Assembly (NCBI GenBank): GCA_938039195.1
Contig: CALHVK010000043.1
Location: 1 to 33,366, forward strand
From: an uncultured Carnobacteriaceae bacterium
Lineage (GTDB): Bacteria; Bacillota; Bacilli; Lactobacillales; Aerococcaceae
Reading direction: 5' to 3'
Length of the DNA stretch: 33,366 bases
Shown: positions 17,210-25,130 of the stretch, piece by piece
Numbering within the stretch: position 1 is the first letter of the stretch
Layout of the letters: the number at the start of each line of letters is the position of its first letter
Made by a program: the position numbers and the translations under genes
The notes under the pieces: generated by a model
What the model saw: only the letters and a program-made list of their open reading frames with translations
Told to the model about the DNA's origin: nothing
The model's database searches: none

Positions 17210-18136
17210 CTATTTTACTTTTAGAATATCTTCTTTTGCATGAATCAATTCTGTAATCAACTTACAGTAAGGAGTTGGAATACCGTACTCTTCCCCTTTT
17301 CTTGCAATAAATCCATTCAAGAAGTCCACTTCAGTAAAGCGGTGGTTTTGGATTAAATCTTGGTGCATTGAAGGATAGTGTCCACGAACTTTGTTAGAAG
17401 CATTGTACACATACTCTTTCATCGCTACTGGATCTAGATGCACGCCTTCTTTTTCCGCAACGGCTACAAACTCACTAATCACTTGCGTAATAATCGCTTC
17501 GGCCGTTGATGTATCGAATACTTCTCCGATGTTTGCATCTAAGATTGCACATGTTGCGTTCATCGTACCGTTCACGCACGCCTTACGCCATGTTGAAAAA
17601 TGAACGTCTTCGCTGTAGCTTGCGTTCAAACCTGCTTTGTCCATGACTTCTACTAATTCTTTAGCAATCGCTACACCACTTGGGTCTGCCGCTTGCATTT
17701 CTACCGTACCCGTTCCGCCAACACGCGCTACCCCTGGTTCGATAAGTCCAGCCGTCCAAATCGTTACTCCCATAATAATGTTTTTACGAGGAACATATTT
17801 TGCCATTGTGTCCTCATGTCCTAAGCCGTTTAACAGGCAAAGCACTTTCGTATCTTCGTGGATAATTGGCTTAATTTTTTCAAGCATTTCGCCTAATTTC
17901 ATAGACTTGGTAAATGCAATTACCACATCTACTTCTTCTGTTGCTTCTTCTGGGCGCATAATTTTGATACCAATCGTATCTGTTTGGTCACCATCAACGA
18001 CTTTCAATCCATTCTTTTGAATCGCTTCGATGTGCGCTGGCCATTCGTCGATCAGCGTCACCTCTTGCCCTGCTTTTGTTAACATGTACCCGAAACGGCA
18101 CCCCATTGCTCCTGCTCCTGCAATTGCGATTTTCAT
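17210..18136 (-). CDS. 2-dehydropantoate 2-reductase-like (PanE/ApbA) ketoacid reductase
   Basis: A 308-aa NADPH-dependent reductase. The Rossmann GAGAMGCRFG motif is at the N-terminus, the NADP domain includes FTKSMK, and the C-terminal helical domain has WRKACVNGTMNATCAIL with the family's catalytic Lys. The ATG at 18134-18136 follows AAAGGAGAG; a longer frame would start inside the upstream gene. It is 17 bases behind the EIIC gene and clearly co-transcribed. No panB, panC or panD is near, so the substrate may be another 2-oxo acid rather than ketopantoate. Confidence 0.82.
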   Translation of the reverse strand: MKIAIAGAGAMGCRFGYMLTKAGQEVTLIDEWPAHIEAIQKNGLKVVDGDQTDTIGIKIMRPEEATEEVDVVIAFTKSMKLGEMLEKIKPIIHEDTKVLCLLNGLGHEDTMAKYVPRKNIIMGVTIWTAGLIEPGVARVGGTGTVEMQAADPSGVAIAKELVEVMDKAGLNASYSEDVHFSTWRKACVNGTMNATCAILDANIGEVFDTSTAEAIITQVISEFVAVAEKEGVHLDPVAMKEYVYNASNKVRGHYPSMHQDLIQNHRFTEVDFLNGFIARKGEEYGIPTPYCKLITELIHAKEDILKVK

Positions 18137-18153
18137 ATTGACTCTCCTTTTCA

Positions 18154-19212
18154 TTAGACCGTTAATTTATAATCTTCTGGTTGAATCCATTTTAACACTT
18201 TTTCAAATAAATGAACGAATACGATGTTTAATGCGATTGGTGCAACGACGAAAATAAGCGTCACAATAATGATATTCATCGCACTCCAGCCACCCTCTGC
18301 TAAGTTTAACGCATTGATTGGTCCTACTAATCCGCTGAAACCGAACCCTGCACTTTGAGGAGTTCCTTGGATGTTCAATAAAGCGGCTAATACCCCAAGA
18401 ACAGCAGAGGTACACATCATTGGCAATAAGATTTTTGGTTTTGCTAAAACATTCGCCATAGACATTTTTGGAGAACCGATGAAATGCGCAATGGCAGTTC
18501 CTTTTGGATTCACTTTCCATCCAGCAATCGCAAGACCGAACCCAGCCGCACAGATTCCAAGGTTTGCTGCCCCTGAACCGACACCGCTAAGGCTAATCGC
18601 AACGGCAATCCCTACTGTTGTAAATGGAGAAACGATTAACATACAGAAAATAACAGCTAATAATAAACACATAATAACTGGTTGTAATGATAATAGCGTT
18701 CCGATTCCTTGCCCTAATAACGTTGTTAAAGTTTTGATGTATGGTAACGCAAGACGTCCCACCCCACCAACAACGACTAATAACACTGTTGGAATCACGA
18801 TAATAGAGTATGCTTTCGCTTTATTCCCAATCCATAAAATGACAGCTGCTCCTAATGCTGCAGTAAGTCCCATCGTAATGATGTCCCCTGTACCGCTGAA
18901 GATGATTCCTTTCACGTCAGGATTGAAAGTAGCTACTCCGCCAGCAAATAAAACTGCTAGTGCAAGTGCTCCTGTTTGAATTGGAGTAAATTTGAAGAAT
19001 TGGCCGACCATCAATCCGATAATTGCCCCCATTAATGTGTTGGCCACTTGTGTTGCTTGGATGATCAATTGGCCTTGTGGGAATACTGGTAATAATGCCT
19101 TCACTAATTCACCAAGTAATGCTCCTGGGATAAGTGTAACGACAACGCCTAATGCAAGTGCGTTAAGGACGTTCATCGTGAACTCTTTCCCACTGTATTT
19201 CTTTTGATCCAT
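18154..19212 (-). CDS. PTS_EIIC_2-type membrane transporter
   Basis: A 352-aa, highly hydrophobic protein with about ten membrane segments, resembling the stand-alone PTS_EIIC_2 group (long Gly/Ala-rich helices, GWKVNPKGTAIAHFIGSPKM loop). No EIIA or EIIB gene is present, so phosphotransfer is not evident and it may act as a facilitator. I moved the start to the ATG at 19210-19212, because AAAGGTGG lies just upstream and an earlier ATG overlaps that ribosome site. It heads a two-gene operon with the PanE-like reductase, which suggests uptake of the reductase's substrate or of a pantothenate-related compound. This link is inferred. Confidence 0.72.
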   Translation of the reverse strand: MDQKKYSGKEFTMNVLNALALGVVVTLIPGALLGELVKALLPVFPQGQLIIQATQVANTLMGAIIGLMVGQFFKFTPIQTGALALAVLFAGGVATFNPDVKGIIFSGTGDIITMGLTAALGAAVILWIGNKAKAYSIIVIPTVLLVVVGGVGRLALPYIKTLTTLLGQGIGTLLSLQPVIMCLLLAVIFCMLIVSPFTTVGIAVAISLSGVGSGAANLGICAAGFGLAIAGWKVNPKGTAIAHFIGSPKMSMANVLAKPKILLPMMCTSAVLGVLAALLNIQGTPQSAGFGFSGLVGPINALNLAEGGWSAMNIIIVTLIFVVAPIALNIVFVHLFEKVLKWIQPEDYKLTV

Positions 19213-19242
19213 AAACCTTCCACCTTTCATAAGATTGGCTTT

Positions 19243-19251
19243 ATTATAGCA
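19243..19251 (-). promoter_or_regulatory. Extended -10 promoter for the EIIC-reductase operon
   Basis: TGC-TATAAT on the minus strand, about 30 bases upstream of the chosen EIIC start. No clear -35 hexamer is seen. Confidence 0.5.
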
Positions 19252-19301
19252 TACCTATCAGCTACTATTGTGATGTTTTTGGTAAAAATGGAGAATAAAA
19301 C

Positions 19302-19594
19302 AAAAGACCGTAGGTCGTTAGATTTTTTCTGCAAAATATAAAATCAGTTTCCTATAAAAAAGTTTCGATTACTACGAATCATTACGGATGTTTCCATAAT
19401 CGCTGTAGTGGGGTACCGGTGCAAGCCTTAGTCTTGCACCTTTAAAGCCTCAAAAAGGGAGTAAGGAATAAATTCCTAACTCCCTTTAATTCGCATTTAA
19501 TACAATTCCCCACCACTGCGATTATAGGATCCGTAAGATTCTTCGTAATCTCTGTTTAGTGAATTTATATTTGCAGAACGCCTACGGTCTTTTA
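19302..19594 (-). repeat. Structured intergenic repeat, copy D (long-arm form)
   Basis: This is the largest copy, read on the minus strand. Outer arms of about 110 and 90 bases (about 19302-19413 and about 19505-19594) share, in pairing order, AAAAGACCGTAGG, CTGCAAA, TATAAA, GATTAC, GAATC, TTACGGAT, ATAATCGC and GTGGGG blocks with small loops between. Inside, in the element's direction: ATGCGAATTA (complement of 19487-19496), hairpin 1 (AAGGGAGTTAGGAA with TTCCTTACTCCCTT), TTTGAGGCTT (complement of 19445-19454), hairpin 2 (GGTGCAAG with CTTGCACC, loop ACTAAGG), then GGTACCCC. It lies between dps and the EIIC operon promoter. Confidence 0.8.
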
Positions 19595-19800
19595 TCTTGG
19601 TTCTTCTGAAAATATCACTGTGCTGTGAAGTATGCTAAGCCAAGCTTATAAAAGCTTCGCTATGATGGGATGAGTTCCAAGGGAAAGAGTGCTTTCTAAC
19701 GGCTTGCTAATTAGGCGCGGTTACACTTTGGAACATTACGTGGGCGCAATTATCATATATGGTAATTATCATATATGATAATTTTCAGAATTTGGGCAAA
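19595..19800. other. Gene-free stretch with hairpins and a tandem AT-rich repeat
   Basis: No coding frame is supported. I see a hairpin AGCCAAGCTT/AAGCTTCGCT at about 19640-19663. A longer imperfect stem follows, running from TTCCAA near 19672 to TTGGAA near 19734. At 19748-19783 the 16-base unit AATTATCATATATGGT repeats once with one or two changes. Each unit is nearly self-complementary and the second forms AATTATCATATATGATAATT. The repeat could be a pair of operator sites or part of a promoter reading left (TTGCCC at about 19794-19799, then TATATG). No known riboswitch pattern was recognised. Confidence 0.45.
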
Positions 19801-19828
19801 AGAAAAAGGCCGGACAAATTGTCCAGCC
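19801..19828 (-). terminator. Terminator of dps
   Basis: On the minus strand GGCTGGACAATTTGTCCGGCC is followed by a T run at 19803-19807. It lies about 15 bases after the dps stop. Confidence 0.85.
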
Positions 19829-19843
19829 GTGGAGTCTTTAGAA

Positions 19844-20305
19844 TTATAATCCTGGTGCTTCGTTGATTGTTGCTGTAAGCATCCAAACTAATTTTTCTAA
19901 TGCGCCTTTTGCACCGATGAAGATATCTTGTGTTACATCGTCGCCTTCTTCACCAGCTACTTCGATACCTTTGCCATAAAGGTCGATTAAGTAACGGTAA
20001 CCTACTAATAAATGACGGATGCGGTCTTCCATGCTTTCACCGAATTTACCAGGAGCATCTGCAATCTTAGTGTTGTCGGCAAATTCACGTAATGTTGAAT
20101 AAGGAGCGCCACCTAATGTGATTAAACGTTCTGAAACTTCATCTAATTGAGCGTCTAACATTTCCATGTGTTGATCCATTAATGGGTGCATTGTCATGAA
20201 TGTTGCTCCGCGCATGTACCAATGAGCTTGGTGTACGATTACTGATTGTTGGCTTAAGTCAGCCACTAATTGATTTAATACTTGTTTTGTTTGTTCTTTT
20301 GACAT
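19844..20305 (-). CDS. dps: Dps/Dpr ferritin-like iron-storage and DNA-protection protein
   Basis: A 153-aa Dps family protein that forms a 12-subunit cage and oxidises iron with peroxide. The inter-subunit ferroxidase residues are all present with the spacing of Listeria Dps: H28, H40, D44, D55 and E59. Residues W29 and the LDEVSERL helix are also conserved. The ATG at 20303-20305 is preferred over one 6 bases upstream, since AGAGG sits 8 bases before it and only 2 bases before the other. It is monocistronic, with its own promoter, a PerR-like operator and a terminator. Confidence 0.95.
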   Translation of the reverse strand: MSKEQTKQVLNQLVADLSQQSVIVHQAHWYMRGATFMTMHPLMDQHMEMLDAQLDEVSERLITLGGAPYSTLREFADNTKIADAPGKFGESMEDRIRHLLVGYRYLIDLYGKGIEVAGEEGDDVTQDIFIGAKGALEKLVWMLTATINEAPGL

Positions 20306-20325
20306 ATTCATTACCTCTTTCTTAT

Positions 20326-20380
20326 TTAGAATAATTCTAATCTATGTTTAAATTATAATCTCATTTCTATGAGTTGTCAA
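20326..20380 (-). promoter_or_regulatory. dps promoter with PerR/Fur-like operator
   Basis: On the minus strand: TTGACA at 20375-20380, exactly 17 bases, then TATAAT at 20352-20357, a perfect consensus promoter. Just downstream, at 20326-20340, lies TTAGAATAATTCTAA, a perfect 7-1-7 palindrome. It is one change per half-site from the PerR consensus TTATAATNATTATAA. Being over the start of the transcript, it would act as a repressor site released under peroxide or iron change. The regulator's identity is inferred. Confidence 0.75.
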
Positions 20381-20393
20381 TAGATGAATTCGA

Positions 20394-20424
20394 AAAAAAG
20401 GTTAGATTTTTCTAACCCTTTTTT
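20394..20424 (-). terminator. Terminator at the end of the yhf-like operon
   Basis: GGTTAGA and TCTAACC pair around a TTTT loop, flanked by AAAAAAA and TTTTTT. It begins at the amidase stop codon and separates the operon from the dps promoter. The symmetric flanks allow activity in both directions. Confidence 0.85.
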
Positions 20425-21439
20425 AGTTACTGTATCCATTCATAAAGTAATTTTTATAATTCAAAAAGTATCTTTCAGATAATTCATCATTTTCTCTATA
20501 CAAACTTTCTGCGATCATAAAAGATTTTCTAATCGCAGAAACATTATCTGTATCACACAAAATCACATAGGCTGTAGATAATTCACCGCTCGGAACAGTT
20601 AAAGCAAAACAGTTTGCCATATTAGCTATTCGGAGAAAACCTTTCTTGGCAGCGACCTGAATTTCTTTGGTTTTATCATCAAAATGTCCAAAGACAGTAT
20701 CTCCAAACCCTTTTAAATCTACAGGTCCTTCTTTGCTCACAATGATATCGTATTCCTCCAATAATCTTTTTGTGGTCTCTATCAATGCTAAACGTTCATT
20801 ATCATATTTCCCTCCAAACGAGCTAACTTCAACATTCTCGTCCTTCAGCAAATTACAGATTTCTTCGTCATCAACCAATATTTTCGTTTCTCGATTTGAA
20901 CTTTTTAAATCTCTTAAATTTAAATATAATTCTTGAACTAACTTTAGATTTTTAGATATTAAACCTATAGATGGTATAAACGAAATTCCATCTGTTGATA
21001 TTTTATCTTTTTCTCTTTTTCGTTCTTCTCGAAATAACACAGGATCAATTAAAGAAAATAAATTCAGAGAGATCGCAGGAGCTAAAACTGAACCTCCACC
21101 ATCTGTACCCATGCCTATATCATTTATTCCTAAGAAAACATTGATTGCTGTTCCGCTAGAAGATCCTGTCATAGGCAAACCCGTTATTGGATTCTTTAAA
21201 TCAATATCAATTGCTCGACCGCCTAAGCTAGACTTATCTCTAGTATGCAAATAATACGAACATTAATTTAATCTTGTTTCCATCTCGTCAGTTAGCCACA
21301 GACTATTTTTTACTCCAAAATAATAACCTGATTCATTAGAAATTTTTTCAAAGGCTAATGGATATACCGTATCTACTGATTCTAATGGATTTTTCATGGC
21401 AAGCATTGTTTTATACGCATATTTTTGTATTTTGTTCAT
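20423..21439 (-). pseudogene. Amidase-signature family gene interrupted by an in-frame stop
   Basis: The frame opens at the ATG at 21437-21439, 8 bases after the yhfW stop, and encodes 58 residues (MNKIQKYAYKTML...). A TAA at 21263-21265 then interrupts it, and the same frame continues for 279 residues to 20423. The second part has the amidase-signature Gly/Ser core: TGSSSGTAINV then GTDGGGS, matching GSSGGS...GTDxGGS with its Ser-Ser pair. Only about 95 codons precede that core, and I cannot place the catalytic Lys of the usual N-terminal part, so the protein is short even if read through. A TTG at 21248-21250 could restart translation of a 275-aa product, but no good ribosome site is visible. 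Either a recent nonsense mutation or a degenerate non-catalytic relative fits. Confidence 0.6.
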
Positions 21440-21447
21440 AGCAAAAC

Positions 21448-22662
21448 CTATTTTCTAAAAATTCTATTTAAGAAGGAATGACCATGCTGAGGAGAATCCA
21501 CATTAAAGTATTCTCCAACAGTAGCAGCAACATCAGCCATAGTATCACGTTCTCCAACATATTTTCCCGTGATGCCAGGACTATATATCATCAATGGAAC
21601 TCTTTCTCTCGTATGATTACTATGACCTATTGTTGGGTCATTTCCGTGGTCCGCCATCACAATTAAAATATCTCCAGCATTTAATAGTGGAAGTAATTCA
21701 GCGATGCGCTTATCGCTCACTTCTAACCGGTCTGCATATCTTTCAACATCTTCAGCATGACCAGCCAAATCGGTTTCTTGAATATTTAATGCAATAAAAC
21801 CATTTTCTATGCTCTTAACTTCTTTCAATAAACAATCAAACAAATAATCAGAGTCGACACCTGGGAAAAGTCTCGTGCTTGTTGTTTGTATGATATCGGC
21901 TATCTTACCTAAGAAAGAAACTGTAATTCCTTTCTTATCCAGAATCGTTGGAATCTGAACATTCTTATCAATTCCATACCCCAAATGAACTACTTGATAT
22001 CCGTGGTTATAAACCCCTGATTCTGGAGCATCTACACCCGCTATCTTGTCATTCTTCACCTTCCTAGCTTGTAAAAGGTTGTCTAGCGTAATTTGTTCGC
22101 CTCCAAAAGTGATAACACGAGATACCTGAACAACATCCCTAACAACATGTCCAATCTTACTCAGCTCTTCAAAACTAATTAAATCTAAGCAAGCTGAAAC
22201 GTTGTAAACTTGTCCGTAATCTGTCTCCAAATTATCTCCAACGGTTGCCACTTCATTCACAACAAGAATTTGTAACCCCGGTTCTCCAACACGTCTAACT
22301 TTATAGCCGTATTTAAGAAGATTCTTTTCAACTTCATCTATTTTTTCATTAAACGGTTGAATCAACGGAATTTTCGGAGTAGTACCCATTATTTCTTGAT
22401 GTCCTAAAAAAGAATCTGCTCCATAATGAGTTAAATTTGCTGTTCCATAATTAGCAACATCCGAAAATTTATGTTCTCCAACTTCTTCACCAATAGCGTT
22501 CATAAGTCCTAATTTTTCTAGCGTAGGAATTTTTATATCAGGTTTTGATTGAATGATATGTTTTGCGGTATTACTTCCAACATCTCTAGGTCTTACCTCT
22601 ACACAATCATCCATTGCACCTACGCCAAAACTATCTAAAACAATGAGAACAAATCTTCCCAT
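21448..22662 (-). CDS. yhfW: Phosphopentomutase-like alkaline phosphatase superfamily protein YhfW
   Basis: A 404-aa DeoB-like metalloenzyme. Metal-site motifs are D10-SFG at the N-terminus, ETDLAGHAED, ADHGNDP and HSNHTRE in the C-terminal half. In DeoB the phosphorylated Thr is in D-T-x-T-G-H; the matching segment here is D83-S84-F-L-G-H, so the nucleophile would be Ser84. This makes a related but possibly different reaction likely: phosphate transfer or mutase on a sugar phosphate other than ribose phosphate. It starts 4 bases after yhfX. Its presence with yhfX, Y and Z is the key to the yhf assignment. Confidence 0.85.
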   Translation of the reverse strand: MGRFVLIVLDSFGVGAMDDCVEVRPRDVGSNTAKHIIQSKPDIKIPTLEKLGLMNAIGEEVGEHKFSDVANYGTANLTHYGADSFLGHQEIMGTTPKIPLIQPFNEKIDEVEKNLLKYGYKVRRVGEPGLQILVVNEVATVGDNLETDYGQVYNVSACLDLISFEELSKIGHVVRDVVQVSRVITFGGEQITLDNLLQARKVKNDKIAGVDAPESGVYNHGYQVVHLGYGIDKNVQIPTILDKKGITVSFLGKIADIIQTTSTRLFPGVDSDYLFDCLLKEVKSIENGFIALNIQETDLAGHAEDVERYADRLEVSDKRIAELLPLLNAGDILIVMADHGNDPTIGHSNHTRERVPLMIYSPGITGKYVGERDTMADVAATVGEYFNVDSPQHGHSFLNRIFRK

Positions 22663-22666
22663 TTTT

Positions 22667-23821
22667 TCACCTTCTCACTTTATTTCCCAAACTATCATAA
22701 ATCCCAACTAAATGTGGTTTCCCACTCTGCAGTCCTGAAACAATAGCTAAATCACTTCGAGTAACAAAAATCTGTGTTCTAAAAGAACCAATCACTGTTG
22801 CTCCAACTGGATGCTCATTTTTAGTCTCAATATAATAATCAATACTCTCATCTTTTAGAGGAAGAACTGTATCGAAAATAACATTATTCCCATCTACGAC
22901 TTCAACATTTTCAAAATGCCCTCGTCGATAGTATCCTCCACCATAAAAATACGAATGCCCATCCAAGTTATGAGAAATTTCGCTAACATATACTAAAGCT
23001 GGCACTTCTGGCAGATCTAGTACGGCATGAAGTGGAGTGGTTCCTGTTAAAGCATGACCCGGTTCCCCCTGATGCCCTCCTAACTTGCGAATCTCAGGAA
23101 TCGTTACTGAACAAGTAGCAGATGGCATATTCAATATTGGTCGAATTCCCTCTTTTTCAAGAATCTCTTTCGCTTTTCTTACTGTTTTCATATTACTTGT
23201 TGGAATAATATTTTCTTTACCATCAAATAAAAAACAAGGGAACGAAGTTAATCCACCTATTTCTACCCATTCAGACGCTTCAACAATAGAAATGACATCA
23301 TTCAAGTCAGATAGATGAAAGCCACCATATTGACCATCATAAATATTGTCATCTTTCTCAATAACTTTTAACAAAAGCTTCTGATGTTTTTTTAATCGAT
23401 TCGCAACACGAATAATCTGCTGAACCTTCTCAACGGAGTATACCGTAATATAATCTGTTCCATACGAAATAATTTTCTCCAACAGAGCATCCGGAATTTG
23501 AACTAAATGTCCAACATTTCCTAGAGGTAGATCCTCTTCCATCATCTTTAATGCTTCTTTATAATCTACGACAACTGCCTTTTTTATATTTGTATTTTCA
23601 GCAATTGCCTTTGCTATAACTGGATTCCGTCCAATCTGCTTTAGCATATAATAAAGCTCAACTTCTTCTTTATTTGCAATTTCAGACATATATTTTGCAT
23701 TTTGGATAACAGCATCTAAATCAATCACATAAGTGTCTGGAAGGATTGCCCCGTCTTTATGAAGTTTAATTGCAAAATCTACTAATGCTCGATTTCTTCT
23801 ATTAACGAGATTAAGAAACAT
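22667..23821 (-). CDS. yhfX: PLP-dependent alanine racemase-fold protein YhfX
   Basis: A 384-aa fold-type III PLP enzyme. The N-terminal barrel carries the likely PLP lysine K61 in ELYYMLKQ, in the position of the Y-x-x-K motif of alanine racemases. Later motifs include the Gly-rich EPGHALTGTTPLH stretch. It probably acts as racemase, epimerase or decarboxylase on an amino acid or amino sugar; the substrate is unknown. The ATG at 23819-23821 is set by AGAAGGTG upstream. It overlaps the yhfY end by 11 bases, showing coupled translation. Confidence 0.85.
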   Translation of the reverse strand: MFLNLVNRRNRALVDFAIKLHKDGAILPDTYVIDLDAVIQNAKYMSEIANKEEVELYYMLKQIGRNPVIAKAIAENTNIKKAVVVDYKEALKMMEEDLPLGNVGHLVQIPDALLEKIISYGTDYITVYSVEKVQQIIRVANRLKKHQKLLLKVIEKDDNIYDGQYGGFHLSDLNDVISIVEASEWVEIGGLTSFPCFLFDGKENIIPTSNMKTVRKAKEILEKEGIRPILNMPSATCSVTIPEIRKLGGHQGEPGHALTGTTPLHAVLDLPEVPALVYVSEISHNLDGHSYFYGGGYYRRGHFENVEVVDGNNVIFDTVLPLKDESIDYYIETKNEHPVGATVIGSFRTQIFVTRSDLAIVSGLQSGKPHLVGIYDSLGNKVRR

Positions 23822-24179
23822 GTTTGTCACCTTCTAATAAATTCAATAAATGAAGATAAATAAACTCTAACTCATTCTCTGAATACACTTCTTCACCGAT
23901 ATATTTTGATAAGCGACTCCAGACTTCTTTACATTCAGTGAAATTGAGGTGATTTTTAATTTCGTTTCGAATGATTTCTTCCATTTTGGCATCTAAAACT
24001 TCATTTTTTCTGCGTCTCGATTCAGCCATTGCTAAATGGATAAGAAATACTTCAACCTTCGTTTCATCATCAATCTTCATTTCATTTTGAAAGAAATCTC
24101 GAGCCTTCAATATATATTTTTTTGTATCTTCATCTATAACATCTGCCACTACCAGAACATCTAATTTCTCTTCTAGCAT
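23811..24179 (-). CDS. yhfY: Stand-alone PRD domain protein YhfY
   Basis: A 122-aa protein that consists of a single PTS regulation domain. The two conserved PRD histidines are H48 (FLIHLAMAESRR) and H110 (FIYLHLLNLL). PRDs are phosphorylated by HPr or EIIB, which would connect this operon to sugar-PTS status. No DNA-binding or EIIA part is attached, so it most likely acts on a partner, possibly YhfZ, encoded 13 bases upstream. AAGGGGTGAG precedes the start. Confidence 0.82.
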   Translation of the reverse strand: MLEEKLDVLVVADVIDEDTKKYILKARDFFQNEMKIDDETKVEVFLIHLAMAESRRRKNEVLDAKMEEIIRNEIKNHLNFTECKEVWSRLSKYIGEEVYSENELEFIYLHLLNLLEGDKHVS

Positions 24180-24192
24180 GAACTCACCCCTT

Positions 24193-25116
24193 TTAATATT
24201 GAGGAATCATCTCATTATTTTTAACTTTATTTTGAATCTCAATTATTTTATCTGCAACTACACTTTGATTAAAAAATGCTCTAAGCGAATCATCATCTTT
24301 ATGAACTACAACAACTGCAGATGTCATATCATCAATCCACTGATTGTGTTTTAATTTCGAATAGCTTAAATCGGAATAATCTTTATCCATTAATTCATCT
24401 AAATTCCAAACACCAACGTCTACAATTCCCTTTCTTAGCGCTGTGAGGATTTGAAATCCAGGCATTTCAACTAATTGAACATTTTTACCTTTTACTACTT
24501 CTTCTGTCAGTAGGTATTGGTCGATTGAATTATAATCAATAGCTACTTTCTTGCTTTCAATAGTCTTATCAGTATTTTCACTAGAAAAGACAACAACGTG
24601 CTCACTTAAATAACTATTTTTTCCGAAGTCTAGCGCTATTTCTAATGGTTCACGATTATGAATAGCTTGTTTAGCAGCAAATTTAGAAACAATTGCAAAA
24701 CGATAAAACTTACTCGTAACTGCTTTAATTCTTTCTTTTGAACCCCGAATATAACCTAAATTCAACGGAATATGGTTATTACGGAATTCTTCGTATATTC
24801 CGGTCGCTAAACCTTCATAGAGTTTAGAGTATGGCAACGTCATAGTTCCAAGAACTGTTTCTGACAATGCATAAGATTGCAATATTTCATAATTAATTTC
24901 TGAAATAAACGAACCTTGGTGTCCTTTGCTAATTAATTTAAAAGCTCCTTCATTTTTTAAATAAGAAATCGCATTTTGAACGGTCCCGCGAGCTACTTCT
25001 AACTCTTCTTGATATTCAGAAATACTAGACACCTTATCTCCTACCGATTTCTTTAAAAAATCAGATGCGATAGCATTGATTACTTGACCTTTTTTCATTA
25101 AAAACTTTTCTACCAT
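24193..25116 (-). CDS. yhfZ: YhfZ family winged-helix transcription regulator with ligand-binding domain
   Basis: A 307-aa protein. Residues about 10-70 form a helix-turn-helix/wing segment (EVARGTVQNAISYLKNEGAFKLISKG in part), resembling GntR-type DNA-binding domains. The remaining ~230 residues resemble a type 2 periplasmic-binding-protein fold (AIVSKFAAKQAI, FQILTALRKGIVDVGVW), suited to sensing a small molecule. AGAGG precedes the ATG. It is embedded in the operon it probably controls. The three TACA...TGTA sites upstream of the operon are its most likely targets, which is an inference. Confidence 0.82.
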   Translation of the reverse strand: MVEKFLMKKGQVINAIASDFLKKSVGDKVSSISEYQEELEVARGTVQNAISYLKNEGAFKLISKGHQGSFISEINYEILQSYALSETVLGTMTLPYSKLYEGLATGIYEEFRNNHIPLNLGYIRGSKERIKAVTSKFYRFAIVSKFAAKQAIHNREPLEIALDFGKNSYLSEHVVVFSSENTDKTIESKKVAIDYNSIDQYLLTEEVVKGKNVQLVEMPGFQILTALRKGIVDVGVWNLDELMDKDYSDLSYSKLKHNQWIDDMTSAVVVVHKDDDSLRAFFNQSVVADKIIEIQNKVKNNEMIPQY

Positions 25117-25130
25117 ACTCTTCCTCTTAT

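Noticed and set aside
18371..18979. Long plus-strand open frame of about 200 codons opposite the EIIC gene
   Set aside because: It is antisense to a clearly coding membrane protein gene, lacks a ribosome site and resembles no protein; an effect of codon bias.
19779..19793. CodY-box-like AATTTTCAGAATTTG
   Set aside because: Three mismatches to AATTTTCWGAAAATT and it sits downstream of dps rather than at a clear promoter; not strong enough to list.
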